A DNA stretch of 64,000 bases from Smallanthus sonchifolius (taxonomy: Eukaryota > Streptophyta > Magnoliopsida > Asterales > Asteraceae), in contig CM042035.1 of NCBI GenBank assembly GCA_023525975.1, positions 34,687,001 through 34,751,000 of the forward strand, in the 5' to 3' direction. The notes beneath the pieces are model-generated. The model was not told the DNA's origin and ran no database searches. It worked only from the letters and a program-made list of their open reading frames with translations. The translations under genes were made by a program, and so were the position numbers. Below, piece after piece: positions 1 through 11,320 of the stretch; positions within the stretch are counted from its first letter, which is position 1; every line of letters begins with the position of its first letter.

Positions 1-1596
1 CACGGGTTCGAGTCCTGCTGCATAATTTTTTTAAGCCTTTTTCTGTTTACCTTTTTATACATTTTAAATTCCTGAAAATTGTAAATAAAATTTATATAAA
101 TCCTAGAATCATAAAACTATAAATCTAAAACTTATAAAAATGACTTTTATTTATTCTAGGTATAAATAGGAATTTCTTTTAACTTTTAATATGATATTTA
201 AATATTTAAAAATCTAATTAAATTAATTTTCAAATTATATTAATCTCTCCATTTTATAAATTAAAACCATAAACCTTTGTGTTTATTTTTAAATTAAGAA
301 TACATTATAAACCCGTACAAATTCCTAAATAAATTAATTAGTTAGTCGAATTTACTAAATTATCTTATAAACTAATAATGTTTATTATTAGACATTATTA
401 AAATCTTTTAAAACATAAAAATAATTATTTTTGACAAAGAATAATTATTTAAATACTTAAACGATTATTTTTAATAAATAATTATACAAATCTCTTTTAT
501 CTCACTTAAAACATACAAGTCCTTATTAACTTATTTGATTAGTCGTTTTAAAACTTACAAAACATTTTAGTTGAACCTAAATGTATAGAACTGTATCATT
601 TCAAATTTCCAAATTATGATATAAACTACTTTTCCCAAAACTTATATAACCTCATCCTCAACCTCAGACTTTACTATCTCATGCAAGCTATCTCAACCTT
701 AGAACCCAATCTATCATATAGGTGTGTTGTGAGAAATTCTCACGATATCTATTCAACTTATCAAACTCAATCATCTTTAGCTCCTCATTCAAATGAGTTT
801 TCATAGCCCCTTTTTACTGCTTTTGTTTTTGGGGTGAAACATGTGTTAACTACTTTATCTACACGATTCAATAACTTGATTCTATGCCATGATCTACATG
901 CTTTATATCTTGAACTATTTGGTGACCATTGCATGAACGCATGCCAGTACATTCATTAACTTGTGTTGCAAGCCTAAGGTAGTACCTAACATGATCATTT
1001 ATAGGGGAATCCGAAACTAAACTAAATTTACCACATAACCTTGGCGGGTTGTTGTTGGTGTGAACTATTATCATGGGTGTATCTCCCCATGTTGGATGTG
1101 AACTATTAACTTGGATGTCATCTCCCCATGTTGGACGTGAACTATAAAACTTTGGGTGTTATCTAACCCTTTTTTATCAAAACGGCAATCCGTGGGATTG
1201 TGGCAGCTAGATTTCATTTACCAGGGTTGAACTGTACGCTTGGAGCCTTATGTGTTCTTATATATGCTTTAGATCTGCATTTGAATCTTCTGAATCGTAA
1301 ACTATACCTAAACTTTAGTTTGGTGTCAAAACCTATGTTGCTCACCAACTACTTGTAGTTGACATTTACTCGCATGTTTCAGGTGCACCTGCTTAAGGCC
1401 ATTGCTGCTCATGTAGGACCTGGACCTAGATAAGGAATTGAAATTATATTATGTTAGACTTTTGACTTTTCATTGTTCTTGTAACAGATCATTTAAGATG
1501 GATTAATAAATACTTTCGCATTAAATAGATGATCATGAGCTTTTGAACAACCGTGTCAGCCCCGGCGTATATTCCGTCGCCGACCGGGGTGTGACA
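1..1596 (+). mobile_element. Ty3/gypsy LTR, right-hand end (left end outside window)
   Basis: AT-rich non-coding sequence ending in CGGGGTGTGACA at 1596, the terminal wording of the other gypsy LTRs here (19573, 25816, 41633). It also shares a block near 805-842 (a pyrimidine-rich run, then GGGGTGAAACATG) with the LTRs at 17019-19573 and 38859-41633. Orientation is plus: the U5 end is on the right and directly abuts Athila gag sequence, so this is a 3' LTR or solo LTR inserted in that gag. TGAAG (1597-1601) would be the right target duplication, but its partner is off the window. No coding sequence is seen; short ORFs are incidental. Confidence 0.8.
5..32 (+). promoter_or_regulatory. Pol III B-box and T-run inside the LTR
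   Basis: GGTTCGAGTCC at 5-15 is a perfect match to the B-box of tRNA-type internal promoters and is followed by seven T residues at 26-32. The A-box, if present, is off the window. A related module sits in the LTRs at about 4995-5075 and 40050-40143, so it is probably a conserved LTR feature rather than chance. No full tRNA fold can be drawn. Confidence 0.5.
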
Positions 1597-2108
1597 TGAA
1601 GATCCTCACATGTGGTGATAGAATTATCTGGGAGGGTTTCAAGCCAAATGGATGCACGCCTAGAGAGCGAGAATGGGAAAAGACGTAAGTAGATTGATTC
1701 CTCAGGCACACCCGTGATATTGAAGGTATCACATATACGAACGAATCGGGACAGGTGTACGGGTGCATCCTCATCCTCGAGGCCATGAAATTGTGTGGCA
1801 TGAGTGATTGTACTCATGACATGTGATGGGATTCGCCAAGAATTTGTGTTCGGAACAGTGGGGCGTGTGATCGAAGATCTCGCCACAGTGACCCCATCGC
1901 TGGCTCTATGGTGTACTGTACGCCTCACTGGTGGATCAGCGTTGCCCATTTTAGGGAATGGAAATGGGCTAGTAGGACGCCTCTCGGATTTGTACAGCGC
2001 TTTCAAACGCACGCGAAAGTCGCGGGTGCGCTCGTTAAGGTCTCGTTCGGGCTCTAAGAAAGCAGAATATGGTGGTGATCCTTGCGAACGTGTACGGTGC
2101 ATAAACAT
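1597..2108 (-). pseudogene. gag: Athila-like gag, N-terminal part, truncated
   Basis: The minus-strand frame opens at 2108 and reads gag-like sequence to about 1602. The stretch QFHGLEDEDAPVHLSRF followed by LRLFPFSLSRRASIWLETL is typical of the Athila-lineage Gag (capsid-type retrotrans_gag domain: aromatic-rich segment and LFPFSL...W..LP core). The open frame runs on to 1533, but those last codons come from the inserted gypsy LTR, so the C-terminus is chimeric. The rest of gag and pol must lie left of the window. It sits about 170 bp downstream of its primer site and 5' LTR. An N-terminal basic, proline-rich segment precedes the conserved domain. Confidence 0.8.
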
Positions 2109-2278
2109 AAAGACTCTAAGGAAGAAAGAAACAAAGACTCAAAAACAGAAAGGCTCGATCCTATATTAGACACACAAGTAGCACGTAGGACAAACACACA
2201 AGACGGACTCAAATAAAACAAAATAAACCAAAAATCCAACAAAGAACTAATCAGAGTTAATATTGCTATTGCCAAGTG

Positions 2279-2296
2279 TCCCCGGCAACAGCGCCA
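2279..2296 (-). other. Primer-binding site of the Athila-like element
   Basis: Read on the minus strand this is TGGCGCTGTTGCCGGGGA, one mismatch from the TGGCGCCGTTGCCGGGGA site commonly assigned to tRNA-Asp in Athila-type elements. It lies between the LTR end (TGATGT.. at 2303 on the plus strand) and gag, which fixes the element's orientation as minus. Confidence 0.85.
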
Positions 2297-2302
2297 AAAA
2301 CT

Positions 2303-3000
2303 TGATGTCGTCCAGACGGTCTATATAAAACTAACTAAAGCCTAACCTAGATTCCTAAGTAATAAAAGGAATACCTATGAAGTAAACCGCACTGACAGGC
2401 AAGTGTACATATCGAGTGTAGCACAGTTTAACGATAAACCGAGTTATCGAATCCTAGACACACTACGAAATAATACTAAACTCTGACTCGGACTAAGGAT
2501 TGATTTGGTTTGGGGGGTTTACTACACTACTGGATTAACTAAGGAATGCAATAAACTAAAACCGTCTCGAACTATCAAGAACAAGAACTAAGGTGAAATC
2601 AAGAATGGGAAGAATACCTCCTAGTTTGAGATCCTACTTGCAAAGCACAACTTTTATGGGTTCTGGAATCTATGATGGATCTGGCTTTCTAAGGATGACA
2701 ACTAAAGACTACAAAATGGATCCCTAATCACTCTCAGTGTGTCACTAATTAAGGAACCTAAAAATGTAATTACACACCAGATTGGTGGATCACCTCTCGG
2801 TTTTTCCAACAATGACAATGTACCCTAAAGACATATCACCTTTCAGTCTCAGTGTCCACGATACATTCTAGAAATGTACGGGGTAATCTTAGGATAACAA
2901 CTATGATTCTAACTAGTAACAATCACTAGACTCCTAATACCAACGTCCTCTCAGACTGTTAACACTCTGATTCCTAATGACAAAGACTAGACAACTTCTC
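2303..3000 (-). mobile_element. Athila-like 5' LTR, left segment (U5 side)
   Basis: Non-coding LTR sequence next to the primer site, continuing at 13537 after the 10.5 kb gypsy-1 insertion. The same sequence in opposite orientation is found at 42050-42817, which gives an uninterrupted comparison copy. The last five bases, TTCTC (2996-3000), are repeated at 13537-13541 as the target duplication of gypsy-1. Confidence 0.85.
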
Positions 3001-4281
3001 TGTCACACCCCCAAATTTTCACTAACGGAGGTTTACCGTTTTGGGAGGTGACACACCAGGATCTCGGCCATTAGTTACATTGAACGACTCTACATGGGAC
3101 TTAAATGAAAATATCATAACAATCAGAGTTTAATGCGGAAGCATAAAGAAAAGTAAATGCGCAAAACACACGCGCCCAAAAAGTCTAGAAGTCCAAACCA
3201 AACACAATTCAAAATAGTCCAAACAATTTAATAAAACATTAATCAAAAGGAGAATCCCATGCATGTCCTATGTGTGCACCTGTGCCTTATCTTAGCGACC
3301 TGAGAAAACATGTAAGAAATGATGTCAACACAAGGTTGGTGAGTTCATATGTTTCAGTATATAAATAAACGTTTACCAGATTATTGATCATTCAATATGT
3401 ATCTATAGGTAGCTAACCTATGTTCATGTTTAACTTAAGCGCTCGCAACCGAAGCTGACTGTTTTATTATTTGCCTCCTGCCAGGTCTATCAACCCCGGC
3501 AATGTGAGTAGGCTAACATTTCACCCATTCGATCTCCAATCGAGTTAGCGTGACCAACGCGGGTGGGATTTGTCAAACCCAGTAGTACTACTAAACATTA
3601 CCCCGCTAAGATCCATATTAACGGTTCGATGTGCGTTGAGGACTTTCAGTGATAGCGTGTTACGCTTAGCTTTAACATTGATAACATATGAATTACAAAA
3701 ATCTCAAAATAGTTGAATCATGTTTTCTCCCCCAAGTTAAAACAGTAAAAGGGGCCGTGAAAACTCACCTGCGTTGCGTTGTAGGTAGTATCACACAAGT
3801 ATGAGATTGAAACAACAAGTGTTCGCCTGAAACGGATCACGTATGCCCTAAATTATAAACATAACAATTAGGGACACATTGAGATTTGTGACGACGACAC
3901 GGAAGGTTAGAACGTCTTAACGCATTCTAAGGATTTAAGAGTGGACGAACGTGTCTACGGGAATAAAGATTCTTAATACAAAATTTACGATCGAAGCGTT
4001 ATGCGTCGTATGTTAATAACGAATAATAATTAAACAAATACATAAATTCGTACGTTCGAGTCGTTTACAAAAATTAGGAAAATAATATAATTTAATATAT
4101 TATTCTTAGGTTCGTAGGATTAACCAAATAATCATTTTTACGGAAAAATAATAAATATATTATTTTTAATCGAATATATAAACGTGGGTAAATAATATAA
4201 TAGATTATATTATTTAAAATTTTAAAACGTCACACAAATTAATTAAACGATGCGAAATAATATAAAACTATATATTATTTT

Positions 4282-4772
4282 TGTAGGTCCAGGTAACTCA
4301 ACTACTGATCGAACTCGTAATATGACGTTGCTATAACACGAAGTTCGGAATCCTTCATGTTAACATTTGTATACTAACCGACAATTGAAACAACACGAGT
4401 AAATAAACTTCTCAATTATATTCCAATTCACAAAGGTTTACAGACTCAATCAGACAATTCTATCTCTCGGTTCTCTCTGATCAGTCTCCTGTCTAATGAC
4501 TCTGTAAACACATATATATAGAAAACTAACCTGCTGTAAGCGAACTTATTAAGTTCGCCTGAAACAGACTAAGCGAACTTAACAAGTTCGCCTCAGTTAG
4601 ACCTTGGAGAACTTATTAAGTTCGCCTCTGATAGACCGGGCGAACTTAACAAGTTCGCCTCTAGGCTCACTAGTAAAACACTTAGTAACTTTAGACATTT
4701 ACATAACAAAAACATAAAGACATAACATCTAACTATTACAAGCTTTTGTCATTACAAATCTATGTCCTAACA
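4282..4772 (-). mobile_element. Solo copia LTR inside the gypsy-1 LTR
   Basis: A 491-bp insertion flanked by ATTTT on both sides (4277-4281 and 4773-4777). On the minus strand it starts TGTTAGGACATAG and ends in CTACA, like the copia LTRs at 32263-32680, 37296-37717 and 43445-43875. It carries four copies of the palindromic motif GCGAACTTAACAAGTTCGC (or the ATTA centre variant) between about 4543 and 4662, next to a TATATATA box at 4512-4520. Full target duplication and lack of internal sequence indicate LTR-LTR recombination. Confidence 0.9.
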
Positions 4773-4994
4773 ATTTTATACTAGGAGTCACCGTTTTAAA
4801 ATAATATAAGTATATTATTTTTATTCGATAATAACATAAATATATTATTTTTAAAAGTGGAAATAATATAAAAATTGGTTATAAAACTAAACCCGAGCCT
4901 ACAGGTGGTTTCCCGGGTTAAAAAATATTAATATAATAATATAGGGTTTGATTTTTAGTAATTAAATATAATAAAAAATGCTTCAAGAATAAAA

Positions 4995-5075
4995 TGTGGG
5001 AGCCCAGCCTCGAACCCGGGTCTCTCCCACACACGCACATAGTCTTAACCAATCATGCCCGCTAGGGTATCGCGA
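4995..5075 (-). promoter_or_regulatory. tRNA-like (A-box/B-box) module in gypsy-1 LTR
   Basis: On the minus strand TACCCTAGCGG (5069-5059) resembles a Pol III A-box, TTGGTTAAGAC follows it as a D-loop-like stretch, and GGTTCGAGGCT (5016-5006) resembles a B-box. A hairpin with GGGAG/CTCCC arms surrounds the B-box. The same order and spacing is kept at 40050-40143 in the solo LTR. Whether it is transcribed by Pol III cannot be judged from sequence. Confidence 0.5.
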
Positions 5076-6406
5076 TATAGACCCGACCAAAAAGGTTTTA
5101 ATCATCAAACTTCATGAGTTCCTCCCTCCCTTTCGAATCCGCGACCAAACCAGCCCCAAACCCATCAATTTTGACTTCGATTGAACCAGCAGGTATAGGG
5201 GTTTTGATACACAGGGTATTCCGAATCCGATGTCAAGCTTAATTGAAAAATCATCACGGTTTAAGTCGTTTAATTACGGTTTAAATTTTGAAACCCTAGC
5301 TTTAAATATGAAATCAAATCCATCAAATTCGATGTTGAATCTTGTTGAAACCATGGGGCTTTTACTAATTAGAACCATGCGGATCTACCCATACCATTTA
5401 ATTACCTTGAGATCGCGATTAGAACCGAAACCCCCAAATTTATTATGAACGAACCCTAATTTACGGACCGGATATAATTCGATGTTAAAAGGAGAAATTG
5501 ATAGAGGGTTTTCAATGAATGCATGATTTTGAAACTGTTGATGTATTTTAATTTGATTGAGGTTGGGTTTACGGTTGAAACCCCAAATCATTTTTATGAA
5601 GAACCCTAGATTAGGATCATGACAGATTCGATGTTATACTATTAAATTAACATAGGGCTTTCATTGCACAGGCGGTTCCGAGTCTAGAGGTGTAGGTTAA
5701 TTGAATTGAGATCACACCTAGACTAGTAATCGATTAAACCTCGAATGTATGAACCCTAGAATCGGGTTCTTGCTAATTTCGATGCTGTAAGCCCTAATTA
5801 GCATAGGGCTTTTCATCTGGGTACTGAAACGAAGCTAAGGGTGTAGGAATTTACCAGAATCGTTGATGAATTGATGGGGAACGAGTAAAAGCAATCGCCG
5901 ACTGAGAATAGGTTGGCCTCCGGCGACTTCTGGTGCGATTCCGATCAAATTGCTGAGTGCTAAACCTTCTGAGATATTCGTCGAGTGTGAGCAGAGTTTC
6001 AATTTGTGAAAATAACACATCGATCTGTCGAATTTTGATGAACTCATGATGTGGTCGATGGTTACGGTAATAACTCCCATTATTGGGATTAATTCACGAT
6101 TTTATGAAGTTGATAATGACCTTAATGATGATTGTAAATGTTACGCACGATATTCAGTTACAAAATTAAGCTTCAATCGATCGTGGGATTCGAATTTTCG
6201 AATCAAAGTCGAAGTCAAACAGAATTCGATTTCCCTTAATTTGACTTTAAAAGTCAACAGAAAATGGAAATGAGTTAATTACAAGTTTAGACTCTCTAGT
6301 TTCATGAATTTAAGTTGAATATAAGTAGAGATAGTCCCTGAAGTTTAGGATTTGGTTAACCGGGTTAGGATTTAACAGAATTATCTTGAAAAGTCAGATT
6401 GTCACA

Positions 6407-6525
6407 TCATCCCCTAGTTGAAAAAATTTCCGTCCCGAAAATTAAATAGTAAATAAAAAAAAATTCCCGCAGGATGTTACATCATCCCTTGGTTGAAAGA
6501 ATTTTTGTCCCGAAATTTAAATAGT
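6407..6525 (-). repeat. Duplicated polypurine tract of gypsy-1
   Basis: Two related copies lie in tandem: the one adjoining the LTR (6401-6450; minus strand CAACTAGGGGATGA) and one 75 bp further in (6476-6525; CAACCAAGGGATGA). Each is followed by an LTR-like start, TGTGACA at the real boundary and TGTAACATCC at the inner copy. Both also share the conserved segment TTTCGGGAC upstream. The inner copy may be a relic of an older LTR junction. Confidence 0.7.
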
Positions 6526-6528
6526 ACC

Positions 6529-7716
6529 TTAAGAACTTAACGCGGAGTGCTTGAACAGATTAGGATATTTGCGCATCATCTGATCCTCACACTCCCACGT
6601 GAATTCCGGTCCGCGTTTCGAGTTCCAACGGACTCTGTCAATAAGGATTTTACTGCGTTTTAACGTTTTGACCTCCCTATCCATGATTTTGACTTGTTCT
6701 TCGATGAAACATAGATGTTCATCAATGTGTAGTTCCTCAAATGGAACCGCGAGTGACTCGTCTACTAGACACTTCTTCAAGTTTGAGATTTGAAAGACGT
6801 TGTGTACACCACTAAGTCCTTCAGGTAGGTCCAGTTGATACGCTACTGGATCAATTCTCTTCATTATCTTGAATGGTCCAACGTAACGAAGACTCAGCTT
6901 GCCTCGTTTCCCAAAACGAATGACACCCTTCCAAGGTGAGACTTTTAACAGAACCATATCCCCTACTTGAAATTCTAATGGTTTACGACGCTTATCGGCA
7001 TAGCTCTTTTGACGATCACGAGCTGCTGCCATACGATTTCTAATTTGAACGATTTTCTCAGAAGTTTCAAGTATGAGTTCAGGACCTGTAAGTTGACTAT
7101 CCCCAACCTCGGCCCAACAAATAGGAGAAGGACATTTCCATCCATATAATGCTTCAAATGGAGCTGCCTTGATGCTAGTGTGATAATTGTTGTTGTAGGA
7201 GAACTCCACCAACGGTAGGTGAGACTCCCAGGTGTTACCGAAGTCAATCACACAAGATCGTAGCATATCCTCCAGAGTTTGAATTGTACGCTCTGTCTGG
7301 CCATCAGTTTAAGGATGGTATGTTGTGCTCATATCTAGACGCGTACCTAAAGCTTTATGTAATGATTACCAGAAACGAGAGGTGAATCATCCATCATGAC
7401 CCGAAATGATAGAGATTGGAACCCCGTGCCAAGAGACTACTTCTTTCAAGTAAATACGAGTAAGCTTGTCCATTTTGTCGGTTTCTTTGATTGCTAAGAA
7501 GTGAGCGGACTTTGTTAAACGATCAACTATTACCCAAATGGTATCACATCCGGTAGGAGTTCGTGGCAATTTCATGATAAAGTCCGTGGATATCTGCTCC
7601 CATTTCCACATGGGAATCTCTGGTTGCTGGAGAAGACCAGAAGGCTTTTGATATTCAACTTTGACCTTCGCGCAAGTCAGGCACTTGCTCACATAGGTGG
7701 CTATATCGGCCTTCAT
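6529..7716 (-). pseudogene. int: gypsy-1 integrase with chromodomain-like C-terminus, frameshifted
   Basis: Two minus-strand frames make up the integrase. The upstream frame (7716-7387) has CLTCAKVKVEYQKPSG, the CC end of the HHCC zinc-binding domain, then STDFIMKLP with the first catalytic aspartate. The downstream frame (7266-6529) has the core end with FSYNNNYHTSI, the GPFKI..RIDPVAYQLDLP SH3-like segment, and a chromodomain-like end (RVRWNSKRGPEFTWECEDQM). The 120 bp between the frames has a stop and a shift, covering the second catalytic aspartate and the TDGQTERTIQT region. Would insert cDNA and target chromatin; inactive as it stands. Confidence 0.85.
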
Positions 7717-8017
7717 CTTTGGCCATCAATACAGCACCTTTAGGTCATGATACATCTTAACCTGGATGAATAGAGTAACGAGATTTATGAGCTTCATCCA
7801 TGACTAGTTCCCTTAAATTTCCGAATATAGGAACCCATATTCGCTCAGCGAAGTAGCGAATACCGTCAGATTTGACCTCGAGTTGTGCTTCCATACCGCG
7901 TGTACCTTCCAGCGGTAGGTTTTCCTCTTTCAGAGCTTCAAGTTAGGCAATACGGATTTTGTCAGGTAATCCGGGGTGAATAGTAAGCTGTAATGCTCGA
8001 ACTCATTTGGGCTTGGT

Positions 8018-8548
8018 TTACTTTCTACTTAGGGCATCAGCTACAATATTAGCGCTACCCGGATGATACCGGATCTCACAGTCATAATCATTCAAGAGCT
8101 CGACCCAACGACGATGTCTCATGTTTAGCTCTTTCTGCTCGAAGTTATGCTGAAGACTCTTATGATCAGTATAGATAGTGCACTTGGTACCGTACAAGTA
8201 GTGTCTCCATATCTTAAATGCGAAAACTACAGCTCCTAACTCGAGGTCATGAGTGGTGTAGTTTTTCTCGTGAATCTTTAGTTGACGCGAAGCATATGCG
8301 ATCACCTTTTCTCGTTGCATTATAACACAACCCAGACCCTGAATGGATGCATCACAATACACCACAAAATCATCCGTACCCTCCGAAAGTGCTAGGATAG
8401 GTGCACTGCAAAATTTCTGCTTAAGATGTTGGAATGCTGGCTCTCGGTTATCGCCCCAGTTATAGGCTTTACCCTTTTGAGTTAAGGCAGTGAGAGGTTG
8501 TGCAATCTTTGAAAATCCCTCGATGAATCGATGGTAATATCCATCCAA
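8018..8548 (-). pseudogene. rnh: gypsy-1 RNase H domain
   Basis: A 176-codon frame with the RT connection (GYYHRFIEGFSKIAQPL) and a complete gypsy RNase H: VYCDASIQGLGCVIMQ (first acidic residue), YTTHDLELGAVVFALK-like segment at about residue 100, TDHKSL and ADALSRK at the end. It follows RT after a stop and joins integrase through 7717-8017, which still encodes linker and HH-side sequence broken by several stops. Degrades the RNA strand of the RNA:DNA hybrid in the family; this copy is separated from its RT by nonsense codons. Confidence 0.85.
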
Positions 8549-8655
8549 TCCTAGAAATTATCGCACCTCAGTCGGAGTAGTCGGTGCTGCCTAATTCTTG
8601 ATGGCTTCAGTCTTTGATGGATCGACATGTATTCCCTTCTCGTTAACCACATGTC

Positions 8656-9414
8656 CTAAGAATTGAACTTCTCACACTTAGAAAACTTAGCATATAGCTG
8701 CTCCTGCTTAAGTAATTCCAGAATTAAGGGTAGAAGTTCCTCCTTGTTCTTGGAATAAATAAGAATGTCGTCGATGAAAACGATGACAAACTGATCAAGG
8801 TATGGTTTACACACACGGTTCATGAGGTCCATGAATACCGCAGGTGTGTTGGTTAATCCGAAAGGCATTACCGTAAACTCGTAGTGGCCGTACCTTGTCC
8901 TGAAAGTAGTCTTAGAGATATCCTCATCTCGGACTCTCAATTGATGATAACCGGACCTAAGATCTATCTTGGTATAGAAACTTGATCCTTGGAGTTGATC
9001 AAAGAGATCGTCTATATGAGACAAAGGATAACGGTTCTTGATTGTGACTTTATTAAGTTCATGATAGTCGATACACACACGGAAAGTCCCGTCCTTCTTC
9101 TTGATAAACAGGACTGGAGCTCCCCATGACGATGAGCTAGGTCGGATGAAAACTTTATCCAACAATTCCTGTAACTGAGTAGAGAGCTCTTGCAATTCAC
9201 TAGGTGCCAGTCTATAAGGTGCCCGAGCGATCGGTGCCGCTCCGGGTGCTAGATCGATTTGAAATTCAACTTGATGGTGTGGTGGCATACCATGCAAATC
9301 CTTGGGAAATACTTCCAGAAATTCACGAACGATGGAAATATCATCAACCTTCTTCTCTTCTGATGGCTGCTCAGCAACGAGGGACAAAATAGCGTATGCC
9401 CTTTTCGATGGCAT
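8656..9414 (-). pseudogene. rt: gypsy-1 reverse transcriptase
   Basis: A 252-codon frame. Visible: PYRLAPSELQELSTQLQELL (start of RT fingers), FIKKKDGTFRVCIDYHELNK, KIDLRSGYHQLRV with a catalytic aspartate, MPFGLTNTPAVFMDLMN, and the catalytic FIDD box (VIVFIDDILIYSK). The frame breaks after KFSKCE, so the thumb side is in another frame (8549-8655). The first residues still belong to the protease-RT linker (IVREFLEVFPKDLHGMP). Catalytic residues are intact although the polyprotein is not. Confidence 0.9.
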
Positions 9415-9467
9415 TTCTGTGCTTTCATAAAGGATATGATGCCCATGACTGCACCAACCTTTTTGAC

Positions 9468-10061
9468 CTAAACGAAAAGGGTTTCTCCACTCGGGAGAGG
9501 AATGCGAACAATTTTCTCATGACAGATGATTTCGGCTTTGTTTTTAGATAACCAATCCATGCCGACAATTACATCAAAACTACCAAGCGTGACCGGCATA
9601 AGGTCGCTATCAAGTTTATGACTAGCTAGTTCAAGCTTACAACCCTTAAGAATGTGGGTTGCTTCAATCACTTGACCATCGGCTATCTCTATTACATACT
9701 TAGCTTCTAACAGAGTTGGAGTTCCTTTTATCATATCACTAAGTTTTCTAGATATAAGACTCCTATCAGCACCAGTGTCAAAAAGGACAGAAGCAAAGTA
9801 ATTATTTAAGAGAAATTTACTGGTGACCACATTATGATCATAACGAGCTTCTCCAGATCCTAGCACGAAGGCTCGTCCCTTGGCACCATTCCCTCCGTTA
9901 TTGCCGTTGTTGCCACCATTTTTGTTATTCTGATTAGGGTTGTGGTTTCCATTACCTCCCTTCTTTAACTGAGGACAATTTTTCCGAAAAAGTCCCTCTT
10001 CCCCACACTCGAAACAACCCTTTGTAGACCCAGGCTGTTGAAAAGGCTGCTTGGCTTGCAA
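9468..10061 (-). pseudogene. pro: gypsy-1 nucleocapsid tail and aspartic protease
   Basis: The 197-codon frame begins with a zinc knuckle in which the histidine is replaced by leucine (CFECGEEGLFRKNCP), then an Asn/Gly-rich low-complexity run (about residues 36-62), then a retropepsin with LFDTGADRSLIS as active site and VIVGMDWLSKNKAEI near the end. The knuckle mutation should weaken zinc binding. The linker to RT is out of frame at 9415-9467. Confidence 0.85.
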
Positions 10062-10796
10062 CTAACCCCTACAATCTTTGTCAGTATGACCTATTTTGCC
10101 ACACCGCTGACAATGATTGCAAACCCTAAAGTGATGGAAGTTGCACTTGTTACACTTAGGAGATTTTCCCGCATAACCACCCTGATTTTGTCCTGAAGAG
10201 GTCGTCTGGTTGAAGTTCTTAGTAGGCTCAAACCTACGCTGCTGCTGCTGGGGTTGGTTAACCTGGGATCCCTTGAAGTTGGAGTGAGAGTTGGATTGGT
10301 GATCAAACTTGCGTTTATGATTGTTGGTGGATTTAGAGACCGAGCCCCTCGGGGGTAAAGTCCCTTGAGTCACCGCCTGATCGTTTAGTTTGTAGGCTAG
10401 CCTGATCGTCTGCTAGATGGTAACAGGATTGGATGAAGTAACCATACTTTGAACTTGTGGCACCAGACCTCCAATATACAGCTCAATCCTCTTGTAGTCT
10501 GGAGTCACCATATGTGGGCACATGGTAGCAAGCTCATGGGAGCGAGTGGTATACAGCTCAATTTCAGAACCTTCCATTTTCATGTTCCAGAACTCTCCTT
10601 CCAATTTTTGAATTTCATCCCGAGGACAGTACACCTCCTTCATCATTGTCTTAAACTCCTCCCACGGGAGTCCATTTGCCATGGCCCGACCCAACATCTG
10701 GACCTGGGCGTTCCACCACGTGAGAGCCTGGCCCTCCAAAGTTCCAGCGGCAAACTTGACCTGATTGGCCACTAGGAAATTGCACATTGCAATCAC
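10062..10796 (-). pseudogene. gag: gypsy-1 gag: capsid core and zinc knuckle
   Basis: Capsid-type segment at 10796-10413 (TLEGQALTWWNAQVQ, LPWEEFKTMMKEVYCPRDE, SHELATMCPHMV, ELYIGGLVPQVQ) is characteristic of chromovirus Gag. After one stop at about 10410 the next frame (10373-10062) holds a basic Gln/Asn-rich linker and an intact CCHC knuckle, CQRCGKIGHTDKDC. Upstream, 10797-10905 encodes the start of the capsid domain (PTCTFKAFMDCKAH) in a shifted frame with a stop. Confidence 0.85.
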
Positions 10797-10989
10797 CGAT
10801 TCTACCTTTTCGAACCACCGGAGTAGTCCAACAGCTCATTCGGCTCCACTAAAAGTGTGGGCCTTACAGTCCATAAATGCCTTGAAGGTGCAAGTTGGCT
10901 GCTGATTTAGAAGCATAATATAGGGTTAGGATTATAGAGCTTAGGAAAGGCGCTTTAAGAGATGGATTGACCTCATTAGTTAATAGCTA

Positions 10990-11117
10990 AAGTATTTACC
11001 AGCAGCATTCTGTGCTGCGAGAGCCTCTACCACACTATCGTTGATTAGTGCCGCCAGCTCAGCTGCTGTCATGTTGATGGTACCTCGGCCACCAGCACGA
11101 CCTCCATGTCGCATATT
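10990..11117 (-). pseudogene. gag: gypsy-1 gag N-terminus
   Basis: From the ATG at 11117 the minus strand reads MRHGGRAGGRGTINMTAAEL and on through AALINDSVVEALAAQNAA, a basic Gly/Arg start followed by a helix, as usual for this Gag type. An AT-rich gap of about 100 bp (11003-10904) separates it from the capsid segment; it begins GTAAAT and ends AATCAG on the minus strand and therefore looks intron-like, but the reading phases do not fit. Confidence 0.6.
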
Positions 11118-11320
11118 AAACGTTATTTATGTACAAGTAAGGAAATACAACATCTAACATTTTGAAAATTAAATAAATTGTAAGGCTACAAAATAAATAA
11201 CTCAAACATTAAACTTCTCATGCTTTTATTGAATGGGAACAACCTTACCCATTTAGGTTTGAAAAGAGAAATAACATAAATGAAACATGAATGAAAAGGA
11301 AAGATATAATAGAAAGATCA

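Larger units (their letters stand above)
3001..6406 (-). mobile_element. gypsy-1 3' LTR
   Basis: Read on the minus strand the LTR begins TGTGACAATC (6406) and ends GGGGGTGTGACA (3001). It is about 2.9 kb once the 491-bp copia solo LTR at 4282-4772 is discounted, similar to the 2.78 kb solo LTR of the same family at 38859-41633. It contains a tRNA-like module (about 4995-5075) and no coding sequence; ORFs at 5230-5591 and 5835-6273 are incidental. Confidence 0.9.

Noticed and set aside
1533..1596. C-terminal end of the Athila-like gag frame
   Set aside because: These codons derive from the inserted gypsy LTR, which continues to 1596; not native coding sequence.
10904..11003. Spliceosomal intron in gypsy-1 gag
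   Set aside because: GTAAAT and AATCAG borders look right, but joining them shifts the phase of the capsid frame, so it is more likely a decayed or inserted segment. An RNA read across the junction would decide.
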